Source: Mesoflavibacter sp037029465 (GTDB lineage Bacteria; Bacteroidota; Bacteroidia; Flavobacteriales; Flavobacteriaceae). Taken from it: DNA of 64,000 nucleotides. This document shows positions 8,050 to 16,784 of the stretch, in pieces. The DNA lies in the NCBI RefSeq assembly GCF_037029465.1, contig NZ_JAYMEM010000006.1, forward strand, positions 235,266-299,265, written 5' to 3'. The position numbers and the translations under genes are program-made. Each line of letters starts with the position of its first letter. The first letter of the stretch is position 1. The notes beneath the pieces are model-generated. The model was not told the DNA's origin and did no database searches. It worked only from the letters and a program-made list of their open reading frames with translations.

Positions 8050-8136
8050 GCGTTACCACAAGTGGTCGCGCTATCCATTACTAGTTTTGGCTCGATGCAA
8101 GCCTTGCCAAAAGCTAACCATTACTATCGCTAACGC
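8050..8136. repeat. Three-stem cloverleaf repeat, copy A
   Basis: An outer stem GCGTT (8050-8054)/AACGC (8132-8136) encloses hairpin 1 (ACCAC 8055-8059/GTGGT 8062-8066) and hairpin 2 (TAGTTTTGGC 8082-8091 pairing with 8106-8116 across one bulged base). The same order of stems with different, compensated bases occurs at 33113-33222. The joining segments CATTAC and ATCGCTAAC are shared. I recall similar elements being dispersed in flavobacterial genomes, but could not search. Confidence 0.65.
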
Positions 8137-8169
8137 ATGTACTTGCCAAAAACAAGTTCTAAACCTACT

Positions 8170-8193
8170 ATAAAGCTTACTTTACAGCTTTAT
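8170..8193 (+). terminator. Hairpin between GT2 and GT-C genes
   Basis: A perfect 8-bp stem, ATAAAGCT (8170-8177)/AGCTTTAT (8186-8193), with an 8-base loop. There is no real T-tract, so termination is uncertain. Confidence 0.35.
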
Positions 8194-8209
8194 TAGCTAT
8201 ATTTGAGTA

Positions 8210-9571
8210 ATGCAAATAAATACAACATTTTTCAAACTAAATAAGATTTCAATACTACTTACATTAGCTAGTTTGTTATTCTATTTTAGTTTTGCTTATA
8301 ATCTAGTAAGAACAGACTACATAAAGCTTTTAACGCTTTATATTGCTTTATTTGTAGTTTGCTATAAACTTATCCAAATAGTCGGATACAATTTTAAATT
8401 TTTGTTAGTTACAGCTATTTTAAGTCGGCTAATTTTTATTGTAGCTACACCCAATTTATCACAAGATTTTTATCGTTTTATTTGGGACGGATACCTTAAT
8501 CAATTAGGTATCAATCCTTACCTATATTCTGCTACCGAAATTGTTAATCAAAACTTAGAACAACAAATGCCCAACCAACAACAACTTTACGATGGTATGG
8601 GTTGGCTAAGTCAAGGTAACAACAGTAATTATCCGCCTATTAATCAGTTGTTTTTTGTACTTGGTAATTGGTTTCCGGGAAGCAGTATACTAAGTTCTAT
8701 AATTGGAATGCGTATATGTATTATCCTTGCTGATATTGGAGTGATATTTTATGGAAGAAAATTATTAAAAGCTTTTCAACTTCCAGAAAAATCTATTTTT
8801 TTATATGCGTTAAACCCTTTAATTATTATTGAATTAACTGGTAATTTGCATTTTGAAAGCATAATGATATTTTTTATCATATTTAGTCTTTACCTTCTTC
8901 ATAAAGGCAAATGGTTTTGGTCTGCTATATGTTTTGCATTTGCAATTTCAACTAAATTAATACCTGTTTTATTATTTCCATTTTTTATAAAATGGTTTTT
9001 AAAACACCACAACTTAAAATCCTTAATTGGTTTTTATGCTGTTGTTGGTATTACTGTACTATTATTATTTTTACCCTTTATAAGTTCAGATTTTATTTCA
9101 AATTACGCCAATACAACTTCACTTTGGTTTAATAATTTTGAATTTAACGCCAGCATTTATTACATAGCAAGAACTATTGGATACAGTATATCTGGATATA
9201 ATCAAATTGCTATTATTGGTAAATGCTTAGCACTTTTAATTTTTATAATTGTTTGGTCTTTAGCTTTGTTTAGAAAAGTAAATAATATGCAACAATTAAT
9301 AGTTAACATGCTTTTAGGCTTGACAGTTTACTTTTTATTAAGCACTACCGTTCATCCATGGTATTTAGCGACATTGGTTCTGTTTTCTGCGTTTTCAAAC
9401 TATAAATATCCACTAATTTGGAGTATCGTTATCATTTTAAGTTACTTGGCTTATGCAAATGCAGATAACATTGAAAATTTATGGCTTGTTGCATTAGAAT
9501 ATGCTGTAGTATTTCTATTTATGATTGGTGAGTTTTTCAACTTAAAACCTTTTAGAAATATTAAAATATAA
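8210..9571 (+). CDS. GT-C fold polyprenol-sugar-dependent glycosyltransferase (GT87/MptB-like)
   Basis: 453 residues, about 11 to 12 membrane helices throughout. A first periplasmic loop contains SQDFYRFIWDGYLNQLGINPY (about 82-102), whose acidic residue near the first loop and WDG are typical of GT-C mannosyltransferases such as MptB/PIG-M and of GT87. FAISTKLIP and TVHPWYL segments also fit. Such enzymes use polyprenyl-phosphate-linked mannose or glucose in the periplasm, and a polyprenyl-phosphate sugar synthase lies 2.4 kb upstream on the same strand. The acceptor is unknown. Between this gene and the preceding glycosyltransferase are a cloverleaf repeat and a hairpin, so it may have its own transcript. 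Confidence 0.7.
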   Translation: MQINTTFFKLNKISILLTLASLLFYFSFAYNLVRTDYIKLLTLYIALFVVCYKLIQIVGYNFKFLLVTAILSRLIFIVATPNLSQDFYRFIWDGYLNQLGINPYLYSATEIVNQNLEQQMPNQQQLYDGMGWLSQGNNSNYPPINQLFFVLGNWFPGSSILSSIIGMRICIILADIGVIFYGRKLLKAFQLPEKSIFLYALNPLIIIELTGNLHFESIMIFFIIFSLYLLHKGKWFWSAICFAFAISTKLIPVLLFPFFIKWFLKHHNLKSLIGFYAVVGITVLLLFLPFISSDFISNYANTTSLWFNNFEFNASIYYIARTIGYSISGYNQIAIIGKCLALLIFIIVWSLALFRKVNNMQQLIVNMLLGLTVYFLLSTTVHPWYLATLVLFSAFSNYKYPLIWSIVIILSYLAYANADNIENLWLVALEYAVVFLFMIGEFFNLKPFRNIKI

Positions 9572-9649
9572 CAGCATTTTAACGCAAATGTTAAAATTAT
9601 TAGGAATAGAATATTTTAACATTTCGTAATTTTATAATAGTTAATAAAT

Positions 9650-9663
9650 GCTAGTTAACTAGC
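9650..9663. promoter_or_regulatory. Perfect 14-bp palindrome before the HMA-like gene/permease pair
   Basis: GCTAGTTAACTAGC, 18 bases upstream of the ATG at 9682. A second inverted repeat, TGTTAAAAT (9589-9597)/ATTTTAACA (9613-9621), lies further upstream. Either could be a regulator site; no regulator gene adjoins them. Confidence 0.4.
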
Positions 9664-9681
9664 CAATCTAAAAAAATTATT

Positions 9682-9942
9682 ATGAGTTTAATATCAGAAA
9701 ACGTTATCCCTGGAAACCACGGAAAAATATTTGAAACCAACGCAAAAGAACTAGAAGATTTAGAACTAATTAAAAACGCTGCTCTTAGAGTTGATGGTGT
9801 AGAAAAAGTAATTATAGATGCAGATACCTATCCAAAACAATTTACTGTGCAAACTTCTAAATTAGTAGAGGTTATTTCAATAGAAAATGAAATTAATAAA
9901 ACTGGCTTTCATGCCATTCCTAAATCTATTTTTCCTTTATAG
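9682..9942 (+). CDS. Small HMA-like (ferredoxin-fold) protein without metal-binding cysteines
   Basis: 86 residues. The pattern (beta strand, helix LELIKNAALRV, then DGVEKVIIDADTYPKQFTVQT, then helix VEVISIENEINKTGF) resembles the heavy-metal-associated fold of CopZ-like proteins. The CxxC metal site is absent; GNHGK lies where the loop would be. It therefore probably does not bind copper. Its stop directly abuts the ATG of an APC-family permease, so it may act as a regulatory partner of that transporter. That is inference, and the protein could equally be a hypothetical of unknown role. Confidence 0.6.
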   Translation: MSLISENVIPGNHGKIFETNAKELEDLELIKNAALRVDGVEKVIIDADTYPKQFTVQTSKLVEVISIENEINKTGFHAIPKSIFPL

Positions 9943-11217
9943 ATGTCTGATAAAATAAAGCTTAAAGATGCGCTATCTATAGGTATTGGCGGTATGGTTG
10001 GCGGTGGTATTTTTGCAGTTTTAGGACTTGCAGTATCACTTGCTCAAGGCGGTACGCCAATTGCTTTTTTAATAGCTGGTCTTTTAGCTTTAATTACTTC
10101 TTACAGCTACGCCAAGCTATCATTAACTTTTCCAGAACGTGGCGGAACGGTAAAATTTATCAATGAAGGTTTTGGCAAAACCATCTTTAGTGGCGGTATT
10201 AATAACTTACTTTGGGCAAGTTACATTATCATGCTATCACTTTACGCGTCTGCTTTTGGGTCTTACGCACCAAATCTATATACGATTGTAAACGAATCCG
10301 TTGACTTTCACATCTACGCAAGTGCTGTTATTATTGGCGCCACTATTATAAATTATTACAGTATAAAAATTGTCGGAAAAATTGAATCTTTTGCGGTTAT
10401 CGTTAAACTAATCATCCTTTTAGCTTTTGTAGGCATTGGTTGTTATGGACTATTTGGAAGTGAACATTTATCACAATTATCTGTTTCTAATTGGGAAACG
10501 CCTTTAAAATTATTAACTGGCGGAATGGTAATTTTTGTTGCTTATGAAGGTTTTGAACTTATCGCTAATGCTGCTCCAGATGTTATTAATCCGAAAAAAA
10601 ATATACCACGTGCCTATTACGGTTCTGTTATTTTTGTGATTTTACTTTACATTATTATTGCTATAGTTACTGTTGGTTCTTTACCTTTTTCTGAAATTAA
10701 AGAAGCTAAAGATTATGTTTTAGCTGAAGCTGCTAAACCCATGTTGGGACAAGTAGGTTTTACTATCATAACCATCGCAGCTTTAATTTCTACATTTTCT
10801 GCAATTAACGCTTCTATTTTAGGAGGTACAAGAGTAAGTTATGAAATTGCTGAAGATGACGAATTACCGCATCATTTAACTGGTAGATTATGGAATCAAC
10901 CTATTGGTTTGTTAATCACTTCTGCACTTACTTTAATTGTGGCTAATATTTTAAAATTAGAAAGTATTTCAACAACAGGTAGTGTTGGGTTTTTACTCAT
11001 TTTTGCTATTGTCAACTATACAGGCTTTAAGCTTTATGATAAAATTAATGGAGATAGAATTATTCCATTAGTTGGCTTTATACTTTGTATTACAGCATTG
11101 GCTGTGTTACTACAACAAGAATATAGTTCTAATAAAACAGGTGTAATTGTTGCTGTTTCAGTAATATTATTCTGTTTTATTATTGAGTATATTTATAAAA
11201 AATCTGAAGTCAAATAA
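9943..11217 (+). CDS. APC-family amino acid permease
   Basis: 424 residues with about 12 membrane helices. The first helix contains GIGGMVGGGIFAVLG, the unwound glycine motif of APC transporters that binds the substrate carboxylate; FVAYEGFELIANAAPDVINP in the middle is also family-typical. It would be an inner-membrane symporter or exchanger for amino acids; specificity cannot be read. It starts immediately at the stop of the small HMA-like gene and is followed by a strong bidirectional terminator. Confidence 0.85.
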   Translation: MSDKIKLKDALSIGIGGMVGGGIFAVLGLAVSLAQGGTPIAFLIAGLLALITSYSYAKLSLTFPERGGTVKFINEGFGKTIFSGGINNLLWASYIIMLSLYASAFGSYAPNLYTIVNESVDFHIYASAVIIGATIINYYSIKIVGKIESFAVIVKLIILLAFVGIGCYGLFGSEHLSQLSVSNWETPLKLLTGGMVIFVAYEGFELIANAAPDVINPKKNIPRAYYGSVIFVILLYIIIAIVTVGSLPFSEIKEAKDYVLAEAAKPMLGQVGFTIITIAALISTFSAINASILGGTRVSYEIAEDDELPHHLTGRLWNQPIGLLITSALTLIVANILKLESISTTGSVGFLLIFAIVNYTGFKLYDKINGDRIIPLVGFILCITALAVLLQQEYSSNKTGVIVAVSVILFCFIIEYIYKKSEVK

Positions 11218-11220
11218 TAA

Positions 11221-11246
11221 AAAAAGCGCCTAAAAAGGCGCTTTTT
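11221..11246. terminator. Bidirectional intrinsic terminator
   Basis: AAAAAGCGCC-TAAAAA-GGCGCTTTTT, a perfect 10-bp stem with A/T runs on both sides. It sits between the permease (+) and the last gene of the leftward alpha-glucan operon (-) and can end both. Confidence 0.85.
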
Positions 11247-11270
11247 AAAATTCAAATAAATAGTGTAAAA

Positions 11271-12695
11271 CTATTGCTTTACATAAATTTTATATGCGTT
11301 TGGTGCTAACTCAATTGCATCTCCTTTTAATTTGGTTGGTTGATTAGCAATGTAATCTAAATAACTTCCTTTTTGAGGTACGTTTGTTTTGATATTTTCA
11401 TCTGAAATGTTTGCAATAAAAACAACCTCATCATCACCTTTTGTTCTGCTAAATGCAATTACATTTGACCCTGCGTCTATTGCATTGTAAGCAGCTGCGT
11501 CTTTACCTCCGTTTAAGGCTGGATTAGTATTTTTTAATGCGCCTAAACGCTGTAATAAAGTAAAGTAATCTCCTTTAGTTTTTGGAATACTATCTTTTTC
11601 AAAAAACAATAATCTGTGATCTAAATCATACTCCTGACCAGAGTAAATTAAAGGCATACCAGGCATAGTGTAAGTTAAAGCTGTTAGTAATTCTTTGTTA
11701 TCTGGCATACGTTCTTTTAATGTACCTGCCCAAGAATTTTCGTCGTGATTTGTTACAAAATTCATGTTGATATCATCGTCTTGTAACACTGTATCTTGCT
11801 TTTTAATATACGCTTGAAAATCGTCTGCATTTTTTTCGCCTTTAGCTAATTCATTTAATAAATGATGACCTTCCCAAGCATATTGCATATCAAACGCTTT
11901 TTCTAATAACGCTGGTTGTTCTGCTTCGGCAAGCATAAATACTGGTTTAATTTGCTTTAATTCTTTAGTTACTTCTTCAAAGAAATCTTGTGGTACTTTG
12001 TGCGCAACATCCATACGGTAACCATCAATATTAGCTTCGGTTAACCAGTATTTTAAATCATTAAGCATTTCTTTACGCATTTCCATGTTGTCATAATTTA
12101 AATCTGCAACATCAGTCCATCCCCAAGATTCGCCAGTATCAGGATTGATTGGGTCAATAATTTCTCCCTTTTCATTTTGAGTGTACCAATCTGGATGAGC
12201 TGTAATCCAAGGATGATCCCAACCTGTATGATTTGGTACCCAATCTACGATTACATAAATTCCATTGTCATGCGCAGTATCTACTAAGTTTTTAAAGTCT
12301 TCTAAATTACCAAATTCAGGGTTAATTGCTTTATAATCTGATACTGAATAGTAACTACCTAAATATTTTGCACGTTCTTTTTCGTCTTCAATATCGCTGG
12401 TAAATTGTCCGTCAGTTGCTTTTCTTTTAACTTCAGAAATTGGGTTAATTGGCATCACCCAAATTACTTTTACACCTAAGTCTTTTAATACAGGAATATC
12501 CTTTGTAAAGGCATTAAAAGTACCTTCTGGCGAGTATTGACGGATGTTAGCCTCATAGATTACTCCGCTTTCAATATCTGTATCTGTAATTGGCTGAAAT
12601 GTATCTTCTTGTTTAGCTTCAGGCTCTGCTTGTTTTTGTTCTTCTTTACAAGCAAAAAGCACCGCTAATGTTAATAGTAAGATTAGTTTTTTCAT
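11271..12695 (-). CDS. GH13 alpha-amylase-family lipoprotein
   Basis: 474 residues. The signal peptide ends with LLTLAVLFAC, a lipobox with Cys16, so the protein is a lipoprotein facing the periplasm or surface. The GH13 (beta/alpha)8 barrel carries the catalytic set: Asp in GYRMDVAH (about 229), Glu in LAEAEQP (about 256) and Asp in TNHDENSW (about 316). There is no N-terminal cyclomaltodextrinase domain. It is the last gene of a leftward run (MFS, phosphoglucomutase, GH65, GH97, GH13, GH13) with gaps of 1 to 25 bases, and would cut maltodextrins taken up by SusC/D. Exact bond specificity is not visible. Confidence 0.9.
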   Translation of the reverse strand: MKKLILLLTLAVLFACKEEQKQAEPEAKQEDTFQPITDTDIESGVIYEANIRQYSPEGTFNAFTKDIPVLKDLGVKVIWVMPINPISEVKRKATDGQFTSDIEDEKERAKYLGSYYSVSDYKAINPEFGNLEDFKNLVDTAHDNGIYVIVDWVPNHTGWDHPWITAHPDWYTQNEKGEIIDPINPDTGESWGWTDVADLNYDNMEMRKEMLNDLKYWLTEANIDGYRMDVAHKVPQDFFEEVTKELKQIKPVFMLAEAEQPALLEKAFDMQYAWEGHHLLNELAKGEKNADDFQAYIKKQDTVLQDDDINMNFVTNHDENSWAGTLKERMPDNKELLTALTYTMPGMPLIYSGQEYDLDHRLLFFEKDSIPKTKGDYFTLLQRLGALKNTNPALNGGKDAAAYNAIDAGSNVIAFSRTKGDDEVVFIANISDENIKTNVPQKGSYLDYIANQPTKLKGDAIELAPNAYKIYVKQ

Positions 12696-12708
12696 GTTTA
12701 TATTTATT

Positions 12709-14643
12709 TTAGTTTTTTGTTTTGGTTGTTAGTATCAAACTACCTTTTTTATCTAATTGAATCGCGTCTTCCCAAATCATAGTTTCACCAGTAATTATAT
12801 TGGTTAACGTCTTTCCTTTTAGACCTACTTCGTCGTAGCGATTCAAATCTATTGTTATTGGGTTTTCGTTTTTATTGATGATATGAACTACAGTTTCGTC
12901 TTCAGACATTCTAAATAAAAAGTAAGTCCCGTTAAATGGAGCAAAATGGATGGTTTTACCGTCATGTATGGCTTTACTTTCTTTTCTGTAATTAAGCACT
13001 TTTTTCAAGTATGCTTGCATATCTTTTTGGTTGTCTGTTAAGCCTTCACCTGTAAATGCACTTACAGTATCACCTTGCCAACCACCAGGAAAATCAGTAC
13101 GAATTAAACCGTGGTCGCCAGGTTTTTCAAAGTCGTCCATTAAAATTTCTGTTCCGTAATAAATCTGCGGAATACGAGGTAACATTAACATATAACTTAA
13201 TGCCATTTTGGTGTTGGTTATGTTACCTTTTAACTGCGTAAAAATTCTGCTTTTATCGTGGTTATCTGCAAAAACCATAATGTCTTTTGGCGATGTGTAA
13301 CCAAAATCGTTAGCCAAACCTTCGTACATTTTTATTAAACCGCGATCCCAAGCTTCATCTTCGTTTAAAGCATCAACAATGTTTTGATTCATTGCAAAAT
13401 CCATAGTCGATTTTAAATGTCCTTGATAACCGTCTTTATTTTGATGACCTGTTTGCCAATAACCAATGAGCAATGGGTTATAGCTCCATTCTTCACCTAC
13501 AATACTAAAGTTAGGATATTCGGTCATGATACTTTTTGCCCAAGTAGACATAAAATCTTTGTCCGGATATGGATAGGTATCTTGTCTAATTCCGCTAAGC
13601 TTTAAAGTCTCAATCCACCAAATACTATTTTGTATAATGTATTTAGCCATAAACGGATTGCGTTGGTTTAAATCAGGCATAGATGGGACAAACCAACCTT
13701 CATTCATTTCTTTTTTATCTTGTTTAGACGCGTATAAATCTTGATTTACTGTACGTCTGTGATTAGAATTGTTTAAAGGTTCTCCGTTTTCGAATTTAGA
13801 TTGCTGATTCACCCAATCTTTAAATGGTAAATCTTTCATCCACCAATGCGAAACGCCGCAATGATTTGCGACTTGATCCATAATCATTCCCATACCTTTT
13901 TCTCTAGCTTTTTGGGATAGATTAATGTACTCTTCCATAGTTCCAAAACGTGGATCTACTTGATAATAATCTGTGATAGCATAACCGTGATATGATCCAT
14001 TTTTCATATCGTTAGTTAGTAATGGGCATGACCAAACTTGCGTAAAGCCCATATCATTTATGTAATCTAAATGATTAGTTATCCCTGTAATATCGCCACC
14101 ATGACGTTTGTAATCATGACTTCTATCTACACCTTGTTCTTGCAAACCTTCAACACTATCGTTGTTTGGGTTTCCGTTAGAAAAACGATCTGGCGTGATT
14201 AAATAAATAGCATCGCTACTGTCAAAACCAACAAATTGGTCTGCTGCTTTGTCTCTGTCTTTTAGCTGATAGGTTTGAACTAATTCTGAATTATCTTTTA
14301 ACTTAAAATGAATATTGAACTGACCTGCTTTTGCTGTTTCTGAAATCTCTAAATCGATAAATAAATAGTTTGGACTATCTGCTTTATTCACCTTTTTGAT
14401 AGAAACACCTTCATAAGAAATACTTGGCGTAGCTTCTGAAATATTTGGATGATTAACCAATAACTGAAGTGATTTATCTTTAAAGCCAATCCACCAATGT
14501 GGTGGCTCTACACGATTCACTTCGTTTTTTATCTCAGTTACTTTTTCTGTTTCAACCTTTACTACTGGCTTTTCTTCATTTTTACAAGAAAAAATAAAAG
14601 TTAGTAAAGCAGAAAATAGCAGTATGTTTTTAGTCAGTTTCAT
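12709..14643 (-). CDS. GH13 neopullulanase/cyclomaltodextrinase-like lipoprotein (SusA-like)
   Basis: 644 residues with a lipoprotein signal (LLTFIFSC). An N-terminal beta domain resembling Cyc-maltodext_N (about 40-125, with PPHWWIGF) precedes the GH13 barrel; a C-terminal beta domain follows. Catalytic residues are Asp in GIRQDTYPYPD (about 354), Glu in VGEEWS (about 384) and Asp in DNHDKSR (about 463). SusA-type enzymes hydrolyse maltodextrins and cyclodextrins in the periplasm. It lies between GH97 and the second GH13 gene in the same operon, with three bases separating it from the GH97 stop. Confidence 0.9.
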   Translation of the reverse strand: MKLTKNILLFSALLTFIFSCKNEEKPVVKVETEKVTEIKNEVNRVEPPHWWIGFKDKSLQLLVNHPNISEATPSISYEGVSIKKVNKADSPNYLFIDLEISETAKAGQFNIHFKLKDNSELVQTYQLKDRDKAADQFVGFDSSDAIYLITPDRFSNGNPNNDSVEGLQEQGVDRSHDYKRHGGDITGITNHLDYINDMGFTQVWSCPLLTNDMKNGSYHGYAITDYYQVDPRFGTMEEYINLSQKAREKGMGMIMDQVANHCGVSHWWMKDLPFKDWVNQQSKFENGEPLNNSNHRRTVNQDLYASKQDKKEMNEGWFVPSMPDLNQRNPFMAKYIIQNSIWWIETLKLSGIRQDTYPYPDKDFMSTWAKSIMTEYPNFSIVGEEWSYNPLLIGYWQTGHQNKDGYQGHLKSTMDFAMNQNIVDALNEDEAWDRGLIKMYEGLANDFGYTSPKDIMVFADNHDKSRIFTQLKGNITNTKMALSYMLMLPRIPQIYYGTEILMDDFEKPGDHGLIRTDFPGGWQGDTVSAFTGEGLTDNQKDMQAYLKKVLNYRKESKAIHDGKTIHFAPFNGTYFLFRMSEDETVVHIINKNENPITIDLNRYDEVGLKGKTLTNIITGETMIWEDAIQLDKKGSLILTTKTKN

Positions 14644-14646
14644 CTA

Positions 14647-16761
14647 TTATTTATTTTCGATAATACTAATTGCAAATCCGCCAGCTGGCACAGATAATTG
14701 AGAGATTTTAGATTTGCTATTTACCTTTTTAGTTGAAATTTTATAAGCTTGCGGATTAGTTTTATAATCTGCATCTTTTGCATCTGCGTAAATAGTTGCT
14801 GTATAAGTTTTCCCTTTGTCAAGGAAGTCTAATTTTATGGTAGATGTTCTTGATGTCTTACCATTTACATTACCCACAAACCAGTTATTAGTTCCTTTTG
14901 CTTTACGAGCTACAGTAATGTAATCTCCTGGTTCTGCTTCTAAATAAATACTATCTTCCCAATCTACTGCTACGTCTTTTATAAACTGAAACGCATCCAT
15001 AAACTGCTCATAATGCTCTGGTAAATCTGCAGCCATTTGTAATGGGCTATACATTGTTACGTAAAGTGCTAATTGATTTGCAATGGTACTGTTTACATGC
15101 GAATTATTATCAGGATTTAGTTTGCTAATATCCATCTCGAAAATACCTGGTGTATAATCCATTGGTCCACCAATTAAACGTGTAAACGGAAGAATAGTAA
15201 CGTGGTTTGGTTTAGAGCCACCAAATGCTTGAAACTCTGTTCCTCTTGCAGACTCATTACCAATTAAGTTTGGATAAGTTCTGCAAATACCTGTTGGTCT
15301 AACCGCTTCGTGTGCGTTGATCATAATTTCATATTCTGCAGCTTTTTCTATAGCATATTGATAGTGATTAACAATCCATTGGCTATAATGATGCTCGCCA
15401 CGAGGTAAAATATTACCTACATAACCACTTTTTACAGCATCGTAACCGTTATCTTTCATAAACTGATAAGCTTCATCCATGTGACGCTCGTAATTTCTTA
15501 CAGACGAAGACGTTTCGTGGTGCATAATCATTTTTACACCTTTAGATTTCGCGTAAGCGTGAATTTCTTCTACATCAAAATCCGGATAAGGCGTTACAAA
15601 ATCAAACACATAATCTTTAGATTGACCAAACCAATCTTCCCAACCTTCATTCCAACCTTCAACTAAAACACCATCAAAACCATGCTCTGCAGCAAAGTCG
15701 ATATAACGTTTTACTTTAGTATTGTTTGCAGCGTGTGTTCCGTTAGGTGTCACTTTACTGTAATCTGTTTCTCCTAATTTAACCGATGGTAAATCGTTTG
15801 TGTAAGCCCAAGAGCTTTTACCTGTGATCATTTCCCACCATACACCAACATACTTTACTGGTTTAATCCAAGACGTGTCTTCAATTTCACAAGGATCATT
15901 AAGGTTAAGTGTTATTTTTGATGCTAAAATATCTCTTGCATCATCACTAACCATAATGGTACGCCAAGGCGAATGTGTTGGTGCTTGTAAATATCCTTTG
16001 TCTCCTACTGCATCTGGTGTTAAATGTGATTGAAACACTAAGTTTTTATCGTCTAAATCTAGAGACATACATGAGTAATTTACCAAAGCAGCTTCATGAA
16101 GGTTGATGTAAATTCCGTTATCAGTTTTCATCATTAACGCAGTTTGCACACCTGTTTTAGAAAACTGTTCTTGTGAAGCGTTATCTGTAACTGCAGCGTC
16201 AAATTTGCTTCTAATTTCGGTTAATTTTGACTCTGTATAATCATACTCTTGCGTATCATAATCACCAGGAATCCAAAATGCAGTGTGATCACCTGTCATT
16301 GCAAATTGTGTACGTTCTTCTTCTATGGTAAAATAGACTAAGTTTTTTTGCGTAGGAAACTCGTATCTAAATCCTAAACCATCATCAAATAATCTGAAAT
16401 TAACAACTATTATTCGGTCTGTTTCATTTTGCGTTAAAGTAACTTTTAACTGGTTGTAATGATTTCTTATTTCTTTAACTTCTCCCCAAACTGGTTGCCA
16501 AGTGTCGTCAAAAGTAGAGGTATTTGTATCTGTAATTTTAAAATCGTCTAACAACGATTTTTTATCATTTTTAAGATGAAAACCTAAGCTACTTTCTTTT
16601 ATAACTTCTTGATTTTTGTATGTTAATTTATAGGTTGGCGCACCGTCTTCTTTTAGCGAAAATTGCATCGTTAACTCACCATTTGGCGATGTTAATTGTT
16701 GCGCATTTACAAAGCTTACCGAAAGAAAAAGTAATGCGATGATTGATCTTAATAATTTCAT
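14647..16761 (-). CDS. susB: GH97 alpha-glucosidase (SusB-like)
   Basis: 704 residues with a cleaved signal peptide (ends near VNAQQ). It has the GH97 layout: N-terminal beta-sandwich, a barrel beginning around VGVWWEM, and a C-terminal beta domain. Glu residues in MHHETSSS (about 416), NAHEAVRP (about 484) and ARGTEFQ (about 507) match the cluster of glutamates used by the inverting SusB type; I see nothing arguing for the retaining alpha-galactosidase type. The enzyme would release glucose from maltodextrins in the periplasm. Context: same operon as GH65 and two GH13 genes. Confidence 0.9.
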   Translation of the reverse strand: MKLLRSIIALLFLSVSFVNAQQLTSPNGELTMQFSLKEDGAPTYKLTYKNQEVIKESSLGFHLKNDKKSLLDDFKITDTNTSTFDDTWQPVWGEVKEIRNHYNQLKVTLTQNETDRIIVVNFRLFDDGLGFRYEFPTQKNLVYFTIEEERTQFAMTGDHTAFWIPGDYDTQEYDYTESKLTEIRSKFDAAVTDNASQEQFSKTGVQTALMMKTDNGIYINLHEAALVNYSCMSLDLDDKNLVFQSHLTPDAVGDKGYLQAPTHSPWRTIMVSDDARDILASKITLNLNDPCEIEDTSWIKPVKYVGVWWEMITGKSSWAYTNDLPSVKLGETDYSKVTPNGTHAANNTKVKRYIDFAAEHGFDGVLVEGWNEGWEDWFGQSKDYVFDFVTPYPDFDVEEIHAYAKSKGVKMIMHHETSSSVRNYERHMDEAYQFMKDNGYDAVKSGYVGNILPRGEHHYSQWIVNHYQYAIEKAAEYEIMINAHEAVRPTGICRTYPNLIGNESARGTEFQAFGGSKPNHVTILPFTRLIGGPMDYTPGIFEMDISKLNPDNNSHVNSTIANQLALYVTMYSPLQMAADLPEHYEQFMDAFQFIKDVAVDWEDSIYLEAEPGDYITVARKAKGTNNWFVGNVNGKTSRTSTIKLDFLDKGKTYTATIYADAKDADYKTNPQAYKISTKKVNSKSKISQLSVPAGGFAISIIENK

Positions 16762-16784
16762 TTTTTTGATGTATTAATAATGAT

